A DNA stretch of 64,000 nt from an uncultured Porphyromonadaceae bacterium (GTDB lineage: Bacteria > Bacteroidota > Bacteroidia > Bacteroidales > Muribaculaceae). This document shows positions 50,389 to 59,756 of the stretch, one piece after another (positions within the stretch are counted from its first letter, which is position 1; the number at the start of each line of letters is the position of its first letter). Made by a program: the position numbers and the translations under genes. The notes under the pieces are model-generated. The model saw nothing but the letters and a program-made list of their open reading frames with translations. It made no database searches and was not told the origin of the DNA. The stretch lies in assembly GCA_947573485.1 (NCBI GenBank), contig CANPGB010000002.1:62001-126000 (forward strand), in the 5' to 3' direction.

Positions 50389-52824
50389 ATGGACAATAAT
50401 AACGACAATAAGAACGGCGGCGGAGGCGATACCCTCGACGCAGGCATACAGCGTATAGAAATCGACCTGCGCCGCTTTGAACAGGAACCCGACTACAGCA
50501 ATCTGCCGGTGTTGCCCACGCGCAACCTCGTGCTCTTCCCCGGCCTTACCATAAACTTTGAACTCGGGCGCGAGTCTTCGCTCCGCCTGGCCGAGTATGC
50601 CAACGAGCATGCCATACCCGTGGGCATAGTGTGCCAGCTCGACCCCGAAGAAGAGAACCCTGCCATTACCACAGGCCTCTATAAATATGGTGTGGTTGCC
50701 GATGTCCTCAATATTTTTGAGCGCCCCGACGGCGTGAAAACCGCCCTGGTGCGCTCGCGCGGCAAGTTCCGCATCCTGGGCCGCGGCGCCGAAACTCCCG
50801 CCGCAGGCAGGCTCATAGCCCGCGTGAAACCTATTCCCGACGAGCTCGACGACAACGACAAAGAATATGAAGTGGCCTGCGGCCAGATTCGCGAGGTGGC
50901 GGCTGCGGCTCTCGAGGACTCAGACCCCGCCGGACTCCTCGCCGCCGTGCGGCAGATAACCGACAACAGCACGCTGGTAAACTTCCTGTGCACCAACCTG
51001 CCCATAGACACCCGCAACAAGACAACTCTGCTTGCCAAATCGCGTCTGGCCGACCGCGCCCTCGGATTGCTTGCCGAGCTCAACATCTTTGAGCAGCGTA
51101 TGGCTATCACGCGCGATGTAATGAAACGCGCGCGCCGTTCGCTCGAAGAGAACCAGAAGAACGCCTTCCTGCAGTCGCAGATGGATGCCATACGCGAGAC
51201 CCTCTACGGCGACGGCGACGAGGCCGACGAGCTCCTTGAGAAAGGCTCGAAAGCAGGCATGCCCGCCAAGGTATGGGAGCTTTTCAATAAAGAGATAGAG
51301 AAACTGCGCCGCTTCAATCCCTCGTCGCCCGACTACTCGGTGCTCTTCAGCTACCTCGACATACTCTGCGCTCTGCCATGGGATAAGAAAACGACGAGCG
51401 ACGCCACCCTCCAAAGCGCCACTGACATACTCGAAGCCGACCACTACGGCCTCGAGAAAGTTAAAGAGCGCATAGTGGAGCAGCTCGCTCTCCTCCTCCA
51501 CAACCCCACCGGCCGCGCTCCCATAATCTGCCTCGTGGGCGCACCGGGCGTTGGCAAGACCTCGATAGGCAAATCGGTGGCCCGCGCGCTCGGCCGCAAA
51601 TACGAGCGTGTTTCGTTCGGCGGTCTGCACGACGAGGCCGAGATACGCGGACACCGCCGCACATATATCGGAGCGATGCCCGGCCGAATCATCGACGCTA
51701 TCAAGCGTGCCGGTGTCAACAACCCCGTGCTCGTGCTCGACGAAATCGACAAGATAGGCAACGACTACAAGGGCGACCCCGCAGCCGCCCTCCTCGAAGT
51801 GCTCGACCCCGAGCAGAACAGCCACTTCCACGACAATTACATCGACGTGGACTTCGACCTCTCGGACGTGCTCTTCATTGCCACCGCCAACACCCTTTCG
51901 ACCATTGCCCGACCGCTGCTCGACCGCATGGAGATTATCGACATCAGCGGCTACCTGCTCGAAGAGAAGATAGAGATTGCCCGCCGTCACCTCATACCCC
52001 GCATCCTCGAGGCCGACAAGCTCGCTCCGGAAGAGATGAATATCAGCGACGACGCCCTGCGCCACATTATCTCCGACTACACCGCCGAGAGCGGCGTGCG
52101 CGCCCTCGAAAAGAAATTGCAGGCCGTGGCCCGCAAGGCCGTGCTCTACAAGATGCAGGGCAAGACCTTCCCCGACCCCGTAGAGGCATCTGACCTCTAC
52201 AAGCTCCTCGGGCTGGCCTCTTTCAGCCACGACCAATACGAGGGCAACGAGCTCGCAGGCGTGGTGACAGGCCTTGCATGGACCGAAGTCGGCGGCGAGA
52301 TTCTCCTTGCAGAGTCGTCGCTCACCCCGGCCAAGACTCCCACACTCACCCTCACAGGCAAACTCGGCGACGTTATGAAAGAATCGGCCACTATCGCTTT
52401 CCAGTGGGTAAAGGCCCATGCCTCGGAGTTGGGCATAAATCCCGAGCTCTTCGAGAAATACTCGCTGCACATACACTTCCCCGAAGGCGCCGTGCCCAAA
52501 GACGGCCCCTCGGCAGGCATTACCATAGCCACATCTATAGTCTCGACTTTCCTGCAGCGCCGTGTGGCGCCACGCCTGGCAATGACGGGCGAGATAACCC
52601 TGCGCGGCAAGGTGCTGCCTGTGGGTGGCATACGCGAGAAAATACTCGCAGCCAAACGCGCCTCGATAACCGATATAATAATGTCGGAGAAGAACCGCCG
52701 CGACATCGACGATATGCCCGCGCAATATACCGACGGGCTCCGCTTCCACTTCGTCGACACCGTGAGCGAGGTTATTGCCAAAGCTATCCTCGACGAACCC
52801 GTAGCCAACCCTATAGCACTCTGA
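50389..52824 (+). CDS. lon: ATP-dependent protease Lon
   Basis: 811 residues. N-terminal substrate-binding domain (starts NLPVLPTRNLVLFPG-like near residue 40), AAA+ motor with Walker A GAPGVGKTS near 385 and Walker B LVLDEIDKIG near 450, and a C-terminal serine-lysine protease domain with PKDGPSAGITIA (Ser near 710) and Lys in GGIREKILAAKRA. It degrades damaged and regulatory proteins in the cytoplasm. Two small genes follow in the same direction. Confidence 0.96.
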   Translation: MDNNNDNKNGGGGDTLDAGIQRIEIDLRRFEQEPDYSNLPVLPTRNLVLFPGLTINFELGRESSLRLAEYANEHAIPVGIVCQLDPEEENPAITTGLYKYGVVADVLNIFERPDGVKTALVRSRGKFRILGRGAETPAAGRLIARVKPIPDELDDNDKEYEVACGQIREVAAAALEDSDPAGLLAAVRQITDNSTLVNFLCTNLPIDTRNKTTLLAKSRLADRALGLLAELNIFEQRMAITRDVMKRARRSLEENQKNAFLQSQMDAIRETLYGDGDEADELLEKGSKAGMPAKVWELFNKEIEKLRRFNPSSPDYSVLFSYLDILCALPWDKKTTSDATLQSATDILEADHYGLEKVKERIVEQLALLLHNPTGRAPIICLVGAPGVGKTSIGKSVARALGRKYERVSFGGLHDEAEIRGHRRTYIGAMPGRIIDAIKRAGVNNPVLVLDEIDKIGNDYKGDPAAALLEVLDPEQNSHFHDNYIDVDFDLSDVLFIATANTLSTIARPLLDRMEIIDISGYLLEEKIEIARRHLIPRILEADKLAPEEMNISDDALRHIISDYTAESGVRALEKKLQAVARKAVLYKMQGKTFPDPVEASDLYKLLGLASFSHDQYEGNELAGVVTGLAWTEVGGEILLAESSLTPAKTPTLTLTGKLGDVMKESATIAFQWVKAHASELGINPELFEKYSLHIHFPEGAVPKDGPSAGITIATSIVSTFLQRRVAPRLAMTGEITLRGKVLPVGGIREKILAAKRASITDIIMSEKNRRDIDDMPAQYTDGLRFHFVDTVSEVIAKAILDEPVANPIAL

Positions 52825-52833
52825 TACCGCACT

Positions 52834-53520
52834 ATGGAGATTCTGTTTGACAAAGAGATAAAGGCAGCAGCCCCGGGCTTCAAGATGCTCTTGTTGGAGG
52901 CCGACATCGTAAACGGCGAGACCGACGACGCCCTCTGGGCTGAAATCGAGGAGGCATGCGCGCGGCTCCGCGAGCGCTACCGCATAGAGGAACTGCGCCA
53001 CCGCCCCGCTATAGATGCCACACGCACGGCCTACAAGCGCTGCGGCAAAGACCCCAACCGCTACCGCCCCAGCGCCGAAGCCCTCGGCCGCAGGGCGATA
53101 AAGGGGCTCGATCTCTACCGTTCCTTAGCCGTCATCGACCTTATCAACCTGCTCTCGCTGACAACAGGACACTCCATAGGAGCTTTCGACGCCTCCAAGA
53201 TTGTTGGCAACACCCTTACTCTCGGCGTGGGTGCCGAGGGTGAGCCCTACGAGGCCATAGGACGCGGCGAACTCAACATTGCGGGGTTGCCCGTATACCG
53301 CGATACCATAGGCGGCATAGGCACACCCACCTCCGACAACGAGCGCACCAAACTCAGCCCCGCCACCCGGCGGCTCCTTGTAACATTCAACATCTACGGC
53401 GACGACCCCGACTTCCCTCTCGAGGCTCTCGAGGCCGAGCTCAGGCGCCTGCTCGCGCAGTATGCCTCGGCAAGCGACATCGCCGTAAAGACCTATTCTA
53501 TCGCCAATGAAAATAATTGA
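52834..53520 (+). CDS. B3/B4 domain protein (PheT-editing-domain-like)
   Basis: 228 residues matching the stand-alone B3/B4 fold also found in the phenylalanyl-tRNA synthetase beta chain (YRIEELRHRPAIDATRTAYKR; RPSAEALGRRAIKG; YRDTIGG). Family members may clear mischarged tRNAs or bind amino-acid-like ligands; the exact role is not established. It starts 9 bases after lon and overlaps the threonylcarbamoyl-AMP synthase gene by 14 bases, consistent with a translation-quality cluster. Confidence 0.8.
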   Translation: MEILFDKEIKAAAPGFKMLLLEADIVNGETDDALWAEIEEACARLRERYRIEELRHRPAIDATRTAYKRCGKDPNRYRPSAEALGRRAIKGLDLYRSLAVIDLINLLSLTTGHSIGAFDASKIVGNTLTLGVGAEGEPYEAIGRGELNIAGLPVYRDTIGGIGTPTSDNERTKLSPATRRLLVTFNIYGDDPDFPLEALEAELRRLLAQYASASDIAVKTYSIANENN

Positions 53521-54118
53521 AAACCGAGGTGGAGTCGACTCCCGCGCCCTCCGCGAGGCTGCCCAAGCCCTGCGCGACGGCGAAATCATACTCTACCCTA
53601 CCGATACCCTCTATGCCTTGGGCTGCAATGCCCTCGATGGCCGCGCCGTGGAGCGTCTGTGCCGCATAAAAGGCATAAACCCCGATAAAAACACACTGGC
53701 GATAGTTTGCTCCGACCTCAGTCAGGCGGCCGAATATGCCCGCATCGACAACTTCGCCTTCCGCCTTCTCAAACATTACCTGCCCGGCCCCTTCACCTTT
53801 ATCCTGCCTGCCTCCACAACCCTCCCGAAGGTCTTCAAGGGGCGCAAGCAGGTGGGCGTCCGCATCCCCGACTGCGACTTCGCCCGTGCCCTTGCCGAAG
53901 AGTTGGGTAACCCCATAATGACCTCATCAGCCGAAGCCGATGATGACGATGAACTGACCTCGGCCTCCTCGCTTGCCATGCGTTACGAGGGCAACTCCGA
54001 GATTGCTCTGTGCATCGACGGCGGCGAGGGAAGCGCCGTGCCAAGTACGGTAATCGACCTCACGGACAGCCGCTCGCCCGAAATCATCCGTCAAGGTGCC
54101 GGAATCTTCGACGAGTGA
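53507..54118 (+). CDS. L-threonylcarbamoyladenylate synthase (Sua5/YrdC family)
   Basis: 203 residues; makes threonylcarbamoyl-AMP from Thr, bicarbonate and ATP for the t6A37 modification of tRNAs. The family's ATP/Thr pocket is seen in ILYPTDTLYALGCNA near residue 30, RIKGINPDKN, LPGPFTFILPAS and GVRIPDC. No C-terminal Sua5 domain, so it is the short YrdC/TsaC type. It overlaps the previous gene by 14 bases. Confidence 0.9.
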   Translation: MKIIENRGGVDSRALREAAQALRDGEIILYPTDTLYALGCNALDGRAVERLCRIKGINPDKNTLAIVCSDLSQAAEYARIDNFAFRLLKHYLPGPFTFILPASTTLPKVFKGRKQVGVRIPDCDFARALAEELGNPIMTSSAEADDDDELTSASSLAMRYEGNSEIALCIDGGEGSAVPSTVIDLTDSRSPEIIRQGAGIFDE

Positions 54119-54167
54119 TGAACCACTTGCACCCTTCGGGTGTTAACATATCAAAATTCATCGCATT

Positions 54168-55379
54168 ATGGAAAACTTCACATATTACTCCCCCACTCTT
54201 TATGAATTTGGCCGTGGCGCCGAAGAAAAGGTAGGCATGCTCACGTTCCTCACCGGAGCGAGCAAGGTCATGATTGTCTACGGCAAGAAATATGCAAAGA
54301 CAAACGGTCTTATCGACCGTCTTGCCAACTCACTGTCTACCATTGGCATCGACAGCGTGGAGCTCGGAGGAGTGGAGCCGAATCCGACCGATGTGCTCGT
54401 GTATGAAGGCATCAAGAAAGGCCGCGCCGCACATATCGACGGCTTGCTTGCCGTAGGCGGCGGCTCGGTGATTGACACCGCTAAGGCCATTGCCGCAGGC
54501 ATAGGCTACAAGGGCGATTTCTGGGATTTCTACACCGGCAAGACTCAGGTTACCGAGGCTCTCCCCGTGGGCGTCGTGCTCACTATCCCCGGCAGTGGTT
54601 CCGAAGGCTCGGGCAACTCCGTTATTACCCGCACCAAAGATGTTGAGGCTCCCATAAAACTGAGTCTCCGCACCGACAGTATACTCAAACCGCGCTTCGC
54701 CATTATCAACCCCGAGATGACTTTCACTCTCTCGGCCTATCAGACTGCCGTGGGTGTGGTAGATATGATGTCGCACATCATGGAGCGCTACTTCTCCAAT
54801 ACAACACGTGTCGAAGTCTCCGACCGCCTCGCCGAAGGCTTGCTCATGGCACTTATGACCGAAGCTCCCAAGGCAATGGCCGACCCCACCGACTACCAGG
54901 CACGCGCCAATGTGGAATGGGCCGGAACCCTCGGCCACAACGGTATAGTAGGTTGCGGACGTCGTGAAGACTGGGCCTCGCACGCCATGGAGCACGAGAT
55001 CAGTGCCGCCTACCCCAATGTTGCACACGGTGCCGGTCTGGCTGTGGTATTCCCTGCGTGGATGGCTTTCATGGCACACCACAAGCCCTCGAAGGTTGCA
55101 CAACTCGGGCGCCGCATTTTCGGTGTAGATGAAAAAGACGACCGCGTGGCCGCAATAGAGACCGTAGCCTCGCTCCGCGCTTTCTTCTCGGCAGTGCTCC
55201 GCATGCCCCTGACCTTCAAGGAACTCGGCATAGAGAACCCCGACATCCCTGCGCTCGTAAGCCGTCTGCACGCCAACAAGGGCGAGGAAATCGGCGGTTA
55301 CTACAAACTCAAAGCCGCAGATACCGAGCAGATATACAAGCTTATGCTGGAGCCTCAGCCGGCGACTTCCCAGGCTTGA
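54168..55379 (+). CDS. Iron-containing (group III) alcohol dehydrogenase
   Basis: 403 residues; NAD(P)H-linked interconversion of an aldehyde and an alcohol, of the butanol-dehydrogenase (YqdH/BdhA) type. The cofactor-binding GGGSVIDTAKAIAAG near residue 100, IPGSGSEGSGNSVI near 145, and the metal ligands in the HAMEHEISAAYPNVAHGAGLAVV segment (Asp near 200 and three His) are visible. Its C-terminus overlaps the end of the convergent MATE gene by 38 bases. Confidence 0.9.
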   Translation: MENFTYYSPTLYEFGRGAEEKVGMLTFLTGASKVMIVYGKKYAKTNGLIDRLANSLSTIGIDSVELGGVEPNPTDVLVYEGIKKGRAAHIDGLLAVGGGSVIDTAKAIAAGIGYKGDFWDFYTGKTQVTEALPVGVVLTIPGSGSEGSGNSVITRTKDVEAPIKLSLRTDSILKPRFAIINPEMTFTLSAYQTAVGVVDMMSHIMERYFSNTTRVEVSDRLAEGLLMALMTEAPKAMADPTDYQARANVEWAGTLGHNGIVGCGRREDWASHAMEHEISAAYPNVAHGAGLAVVFPAWMAFMAHHKPSKVAQLGRRIFGVDEKDDRVAAIETVASLRAFFSAVLRMPLTFKELGIENPDIPALVSRLHANKGEEIGGYYKLKAADTEQIYKLMLEPQPATSQA

Positions 55380-56769
55380 GCCATTTGCCCGAGAACATAC
55401 GCCAAAGGAAAATCAGACCTCTGAAAACGAGCTCGGCACACATGGCAATCCACACGCCGGGCAAGCCGAGGGCCGGTGCCATAACAGCCGCCAAAGGTAT
55501 GCGCACAAGCCATATGCTACCGAAATTCATAATAGCCGGAATCAGCGTGTCGCCAACACCTACAAAGGCGCCATAGGCCACTATCGAGGCCGCATACATA
55601 GGCTCGGCCCACGCCTCGATGCGCAACACCTCGGTGCCGAGCGCGGCAATGTCGGCCACCGGCGTCAGGATTTCCATCATAAAAGGCGCGCACACATACA
55701 TAATCACACCCATAACTGTCATCACACCAATGCCTAACAGCGTGGTGAGGTGACAGAATCTTTTTACGAGGGGGAAACGCCCTGCGCCATAGCTCTGCCC
55801 GCAGAGTGTTGTCGCAGCCTCGCCTATGCCGAATCCCGGCATATAGCAAAGACTCTCGGCAGTTACGGCAAAGGCATTGGCGGCGATAGCCACCACCCCG
55901 AGCGGTGCTACAATCATGGTAATGGTAATCTGCGCACCGCAGAAAATAATGTGCTCGGCAGTCATCGGCACCGCTATGGTGGCAGCCTTGCGCAGCACCT
56001 CGCGAGTGGGAATATAGCTCTCGTGAGCCTCCGCGCCATGCAAAGCCATATCGGGCTGACGCCTCACAAGGTACCACATCATAAGCCCGGCCACGATAAC
56101 TTCGGCGGCAACGGTGCCGAGGGCAGCCCCCAGAATACCGAGCCCTGCGCCGGGCATAGTCATTTCAATTCCGGCAAACGTGAGCTCGCGGGTTGGAAAG
56201 ATGAGGAAAAAATTAAAAACGACGTCGAGAATGCACATGCCTACACTCAGCAAGCCCGGCACCTTCATATTACCGGCGCAACGCAACATGCCACCGGCCA
56301 GATAGTTGAGCGTAAGCACCGGCAACGCCGACACAAACACAAGGAAGTAGAGCGAGGCGCCGGGGCAGATAGCGGGGTCGCCGCCGAGCCAGTGCGGCAA
56401 CTGCCCCGAAATGGCTATGCCTATGAGAGCCATGAGCGTACCGGCGAGCGCCGCCGCCGTAATACCTTGCCGCAGCACACGGCGCGCCCCGCGCCCGTCT
56501 TTGGCGCCGAGGCGGTGCGCAACCTGCACCGAAAAGCCCATGGTGAGCATATTGCACACACCCCAGAAGAGCCAGAGGCTGCTGTTCATCAGGCCTACCG
56601 ACGCCGAGTCGTCGGCGCCGAGCCGCCCGACCATCGAGGCATCGATATACTGCATGACTATAGTTGAGAGTTGCGCTATAATAGCAGGCGCCGACAGCTT
56701 GGCTGTCAGCGCTATCTGTTGGCATAAGGAAAGCTCCCGGCCATCTTGAATCGCTTTTATGTCAGACAA
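55342..56769 (-). CDS. MATE-family multidrug/cation efflux transporter
   Basis: About 475 residues with 12 membrane helices arranged as two six-helix halves; the conserved start of helix 1-2 reads SAPAIIAQLSTIVMQYID and SSLWLFWGVCNMLTMGFSVQVA. It exports drugs or metabolites using an Na+ or H+ gradient. I place the start at a TTG (56769), because the upstream in-frame sequence lies inside the preceding gene (stop at 56772) and contains no ATG of the right place. The alternative is a longer, unlikely N-terminus beginning at 56898. Confidence 0.85.
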   Translation of the reverse strand: MSDIKAIQDGRELSLCQQIALTAKLSAPAIIAQLSTIVMQYIDASMVGRLGADDSASVGLMNSSLWLFWGVCNMLTMGFSVQVAHRLGAKDGRGARRVLRQGITAAALAGTLMALIGIAISGQLPHWLGGDPAICPGASLYFLVFVSALPVLTLNYLAGGMLRCAGNMKVPGLLSVGMCILDVVFNFFLIFPTRELTFAGIEMTMPGAGLGILGAALGTVAAEVIVAGLMMWYLVRRQPDMALHGAEAHESYIPTREVLRKAATIAVPMTAEHIIFCGAQITITMIVAPLGVVAIAANAFAVTAESLCYMPGFGIGEAATTLCGQSYGAGRFPLVKRFCHLTTLLGIGVMTVMGVIMYVCAPFMMEILTPVADIAALGTEVLRIEAWAEPMYAASIVAYGAFVGVGDTLIPAIMNFGSIWLVRIPLAAVMAPALGLPGVWIAMCAELVFRGLIFLWRMFSGKWLKPGKSPAEAPA

Positions 56770-56771
56770 AA

Positions 56772-57128
56772 CTACTTTCTGAAAAAGTCGCAGACGCGGT
56801 CGAAAAGCGAGGGGGCATGAGTACGCACATGAACGCTCACCTTCGAGCTCTTTCTGCTGAGAAATATAATAGATGAATGAAGCACGATTGCAACCCACTC
56901 CTCAAAAGGCACTATCGCATGAATACGTTCGAGAGGTATCTTGTGGAACGGCGAATCGGGGTCGATGCTCCTTATTACCAGCGTATCGACAGGACCGTCC
57001 ATGTCAATGGTCACATTGTGATGCTTGGAGGCATAGTCGAAAAGCAAGGGCATATCAAGGCAATCGGGGCTCTCGGGCAACTTGCGGTATTTCTTGTATA
57101 ACGTTTGGATTACTTTCTTGGTAATCAT
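56772..57128 (-). CDS. Conserved protein of unknown function
   Basis: 118 residues (MITKKVIQTLYKKYRKLPES at the start), with a central beta-rich part (VDTLVIRSIDP; WVAIVLHSSIIFLS) and no signal peptide. No family is recognised. It ends 2 bases before the MATE start on the same strand, so the two are probably one transcript. The 57129-57388 gap upstream holds no other gene. Confidence 0.65.
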   Translation of the reverse strand: MITKKVIQTLYKKYRKLPESPDCLDMPLLFDYASKHHNVTIDMDGPVDTLVIRSIDPDSPFHKIPLERIHAIVPFEEWVAIVLHSSIIFLSRKSSKVSVHVRTHAPSLFDRVCDFFRK

Positions 57129-57388
57129 TGTAAAACCTTTTTATTTCTTTACGACAAATAGTTGAATAAAGAAGCCCGGTATTCCATGCAAGCATTTCAT
57201 CGGCGCTATGACTTAATAACTACCCTAAGCCCGTTTTGTTTACAATCTTTGACGAATTTACATACTTTTTGCAATCGTAACCCCATTGTAACACAAACGG
57301 AATTTCTTTGCCACTTTATCCGGTTTTTCAATGTGCAAATTTCGGCAAAATTTCTGAGAAAACAGCGTTCACCCCAAATTATTTTCGC

Positions 57389-57396
57389 TAATTTTG
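57389..57396 (+). promoter_or_regulatory. -7 box of the lipoprotein/regulator pair
   Basis: TAATTTTG, 30 bases before the lipoprotein start. No TTTG at the -33 position. Confidence 0.4.
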
Positions 57397-57426
57397 CATC
57401 TGTCTCACCAACACAAGTCACGTTCA

Positions 57427-57948
57427 ATGAAACTGTATAAGCATATAATCATAACAGCCGCCCTCCTGCTCGCTTTTTGCGCGGCTGCATGCACCTCGAA
57501 AACTTCGGTAAACTCTTCAGAGGTAGCTCCTTGCGAAAGCGAAACCGTAGCCACCGACAGCGTAAGCGACGGTATAGCAGAATTAATTGCTGAAATCTAC
57601 GGCAAGCTGTCGGAGCCGGGGCTCGAATACAAATACTGCTCTAAAGGCTATCTCGCTCTATATGACGCGATAGCAGCCACCGACACCGTGCCCGACGAAG
57701 TAGGCTTCTTCAATTATAACCACTGGACCTCGGCTCAAGACGGCCCCGACAACCCGGTGTTCGCCATTAAGCAAATCACCCTCGAATCTGACTCTGTGAT
57801 AATTGCCGAAGTCCGCGAAGACGAAATGAACACCGGCGCCAACCTACGCCTGATAAAAGAAAACGGAGCGTGGCGTGTCGACGATTTCTTCATTCCCGGC
57901 GACTCTATCGGCGAGGTAGAACGTATGCGCGATTATCTGCATGTTTAG
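57427..57948 (+). CDS. Small lipoprotein of unknown function
   Basis: 173 residues from the ATG at 57427. A lipoprotein signal ends LLAFCAAACTSK (lipobox with Cys 22 or so). The soluble part ends in a domain like DUF3828/NTF2-type lipoproteins (LRLIKENGAWRVDDFFIPG). It overlaps the regulator gene by 8 bases and may be its periplasmic partner (inference). Confidence 0.7.
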   Translation: MKLYKHIIITAALLLAFCAAACTSKTSVNSSEVAPCESETVATDSVSDGIAELIAEIYGKLSEPGLEYKYCSKGYLALYDAIAATDTVPDEVGFFNYNHWTSAQDGPDNPVFAIKQITLESDSVIIAEVREDEMNTGANLRLIKENGAWRVDDFFIPGDSIGEVERMRDYLHV

Positions 57949-59596
57949 ACCTTTTCTTATATTCCTCATTATCGGCACCTTGTGCTTGGCCTCATGCTCG
58001 CACAGGCAATCGCGATATGCCGAGATAATCAATTCCGCCGAAAAAGGATTTACCGCCAATACCGACAGTGTGCTTGCCCTGCTCGACGGTATTGATGCCG
58101 CCGAGCTCACCACCGACTCGCTCAAAGCCAAGTATGAATATCTGCGGGCATGGGGTCACCTCCGGCAAAACCGCTCGATGATAAGCGATTCGCTCATCGC
58201 TTTCGCGCATGAGTACTACCGCGGGAAAGACCTTGTGAAAGACCTGCGCACCGGCACAGCCCTGGCATGGTACAAGTTCTGGGTAGGCGATACTCCGGGA
58301 GCTATAGCCTTGCTCGACTCGCTGGTCGCGCTCGGCAACGTGCCCGACTCTCTCATGCTCCCCACGGTGAGAATCCGCACCCTCTTGGGAGCCTCGGAAT
58401 ATCAAGGCAGGGAGCTTATATCTGTGGCAAAAAGGCTCATTGAGCTTGAAACCGACCCGATGCGGCAGTTAGAGGCAAAGTACCTCTTGGCAGGAGCTTA
58501 TGAATACGCCGGAGAACTTGACTCGGCTCTCGCCCTGGTGCTCGAAGCAAAAGAATATGCCGCCGCAGAGCATATGGGTGAAAAGCAGTTCTCCCTTGAA
58601 CTCGAACGCGCACAGATTCTTACAGAAATGGGGCGCAACAGCGAGAGCGACGCTGTAATCGATGAGATTTTTGCACTCGCCGGACGTGAAAACGGCGCCG
58701 CCGACTACCTGCACATGCAGCGGGCTATCAACGCACTCAACACGGGTAAGACGGCTCTCGCATCGAAGGAACTCGCCATTGCCGACAGCCTTGCTGCAAG
58801 CCTGCGCAATGCCGATGACGCATATTACCGCAGCTACAGCAATCTGATTCACACTATGATAGAGTTTAATCAGACCGGCCGCATGAAGCTCGCGCACGTA
58901 AACCGCCTGAACAACCGCCAAATGGAGCGCTTCAACCGCATGCGGGCCTCGCAATGGGAGTCGGAGCGCGGTGCACTCAATCAGCAGCAGCGGGCTCTGG
59001 CTCTCAAAGCCGAGAGCGAGCATAAAACCGTGATTATACTGGTGATAGCTTTGGTAGCGCTTATCGTTTTCATTGGAGCCGCATGGATAATAATGCTGCG
59101 CCGCAGGCGTGAGCGTGAGAACGAGGAGCGCATCGAAGCCCTGCAGAAAATGGTCGATGAATTTAATGCCACTCCCGCGCAATCATCGCCAAGCGCTACG
59201 CCCGCTCTCCGCCGTGCCATGCTGCAGCAGTTAGGCATTATAAAAATGGTGGCCGAGACTCCTACGGAACAAAACCGCGAGATGCTCCGCAAAATATCGT
59301 CGATTGACGGCGACACAAACGGCGCCCTCGTAAATTGGAGCAGCCTCTTCGAGCTAATCAACAACCTTTACGGCGGCTTCTACAACAAGCTCCACTCAGC
59401 CTTCGGCGAGGTGCTCAACGAAAAGGAGGAGCAGATAATTGTGCTGATGACCGCCGGATTCTCCACCAAAGAGATAAGCGTTATCACCGGGCAGACTACA
59501 GCCACTATCTACGTGCGCAAGTCGTCGATACGTAAGAAACTCGGCACAACCGAGAAAGAAGATATTGTGCTTTTCCTCCGTAACGCTTTTTCTTAA
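57941..59596 (+). CDS. Membrane-tethered TPR regulator with C-terminal LuxR-type DNA-binding domain
   Basis: 551 residues. A lipoprotein-like signal (IIGTLCLASCSH), a ~310-residue helical TPR-like periplasmic region, one membrane helix at ~360-380 (TVIILVIALVALIVFIGAAW), a cytoplasmic coiled coil, and a C-terminal helix-turn-helix (EEQIIVLMTAGFSTKEISVI then TTATIYVRKSSIRKKL). This layout is a one-component, membrane-spanning transcription regulator found in Bacteroidales. The target is likely the outer-membrane barrel gene directly downstream (inference from order and the repeated motif between them). Confidence 0.8.
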   Translation: MFRPFLIFLIIGTLCLASCSHRQSRYAEIINSAEKGFTANTDSVLALLDGIDAAELTTDSLKAKYEYLRAWGHLRQNRSMISDSLIAFAHEYYRGKDLVKDLRTGTALAWYKFWVGDTPGAIALLDSLVALGNVPDSLMLPTVRIRTLLGASEYQGRELISVAKRLIELETDPMRQLEAKYLLAGAYEYAGELDSALALVLEAKEYAAAEHMGEKQFSLELERAQILTEMGRNSESDAVIDEIFALAGRENGAADYLHMQRAINALNTGKTALASKELAIADSLAASLRNADDAYYRSYSNLIHTMIEFNQTGRMKLAHVNRLNNRQMERFNRMRASQWESERGALNQQQRALALKAESEHKTVIILVIALVALIVFIGAAWIIMLRRRRERENEERIEALQKMVDEFNATPAQSSPSATPALRRAMLQQLGIIKMVAETPTEQNREMLRKISSIDGDTNGALVNWSSLFELINNLYGGFYNKLHSAFGEVLNEKEEQIIVLMTAGFSTKEISVITGQTTATIYVRKSSIRKKLGTTEKEDIVLFLRNAFS

Positions 59597-59602
59597 GATG
59601 CC

Positions 59603-59705
59603 ATTAAGAGCAGAGCCCCCTGTATTAAGCTTTTTAGAAATATCAAGCCTTGATATTCAAGCCTTTAACCTTCGTATATTAAGACTTTAATATTTGGTAT
59701 TAAAA
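59603..59705. repeat. Repeated TATTAAG-type motif upstream of the barrel gene
   Basis: ATTAAG-like heptamers at about 59603, 59623, 59641 (TATCAAG), 59654 (TATTCAAG), 59677 and 59699, all on the same strand in about 100 bases. The last ones overlap the -33 region. Possible operator sites. Confidence 0.45.
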
Positions 59706-59725
59706 CGCTTTCAGACCTAATTTTG
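59693..59725 (+). promoter_or_regulatory. Promoter of the outer-membrane barrel gene
   Basis: TTTG (59693-59696), 21 bases, TAATTTTG (59718-59725), 31 bases ahead of the start codon. Confidence 0.7.
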
Positions 59726-59756
59726 CATCAGAAAAATTAAAAAAACTGATGCAAAT

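Noticed and set aside
50920-53001. 693-codon minus-strand frame opposite lon
   Set aside because: Antisense of lon and the B3/B4 gene. No recognisable domain.
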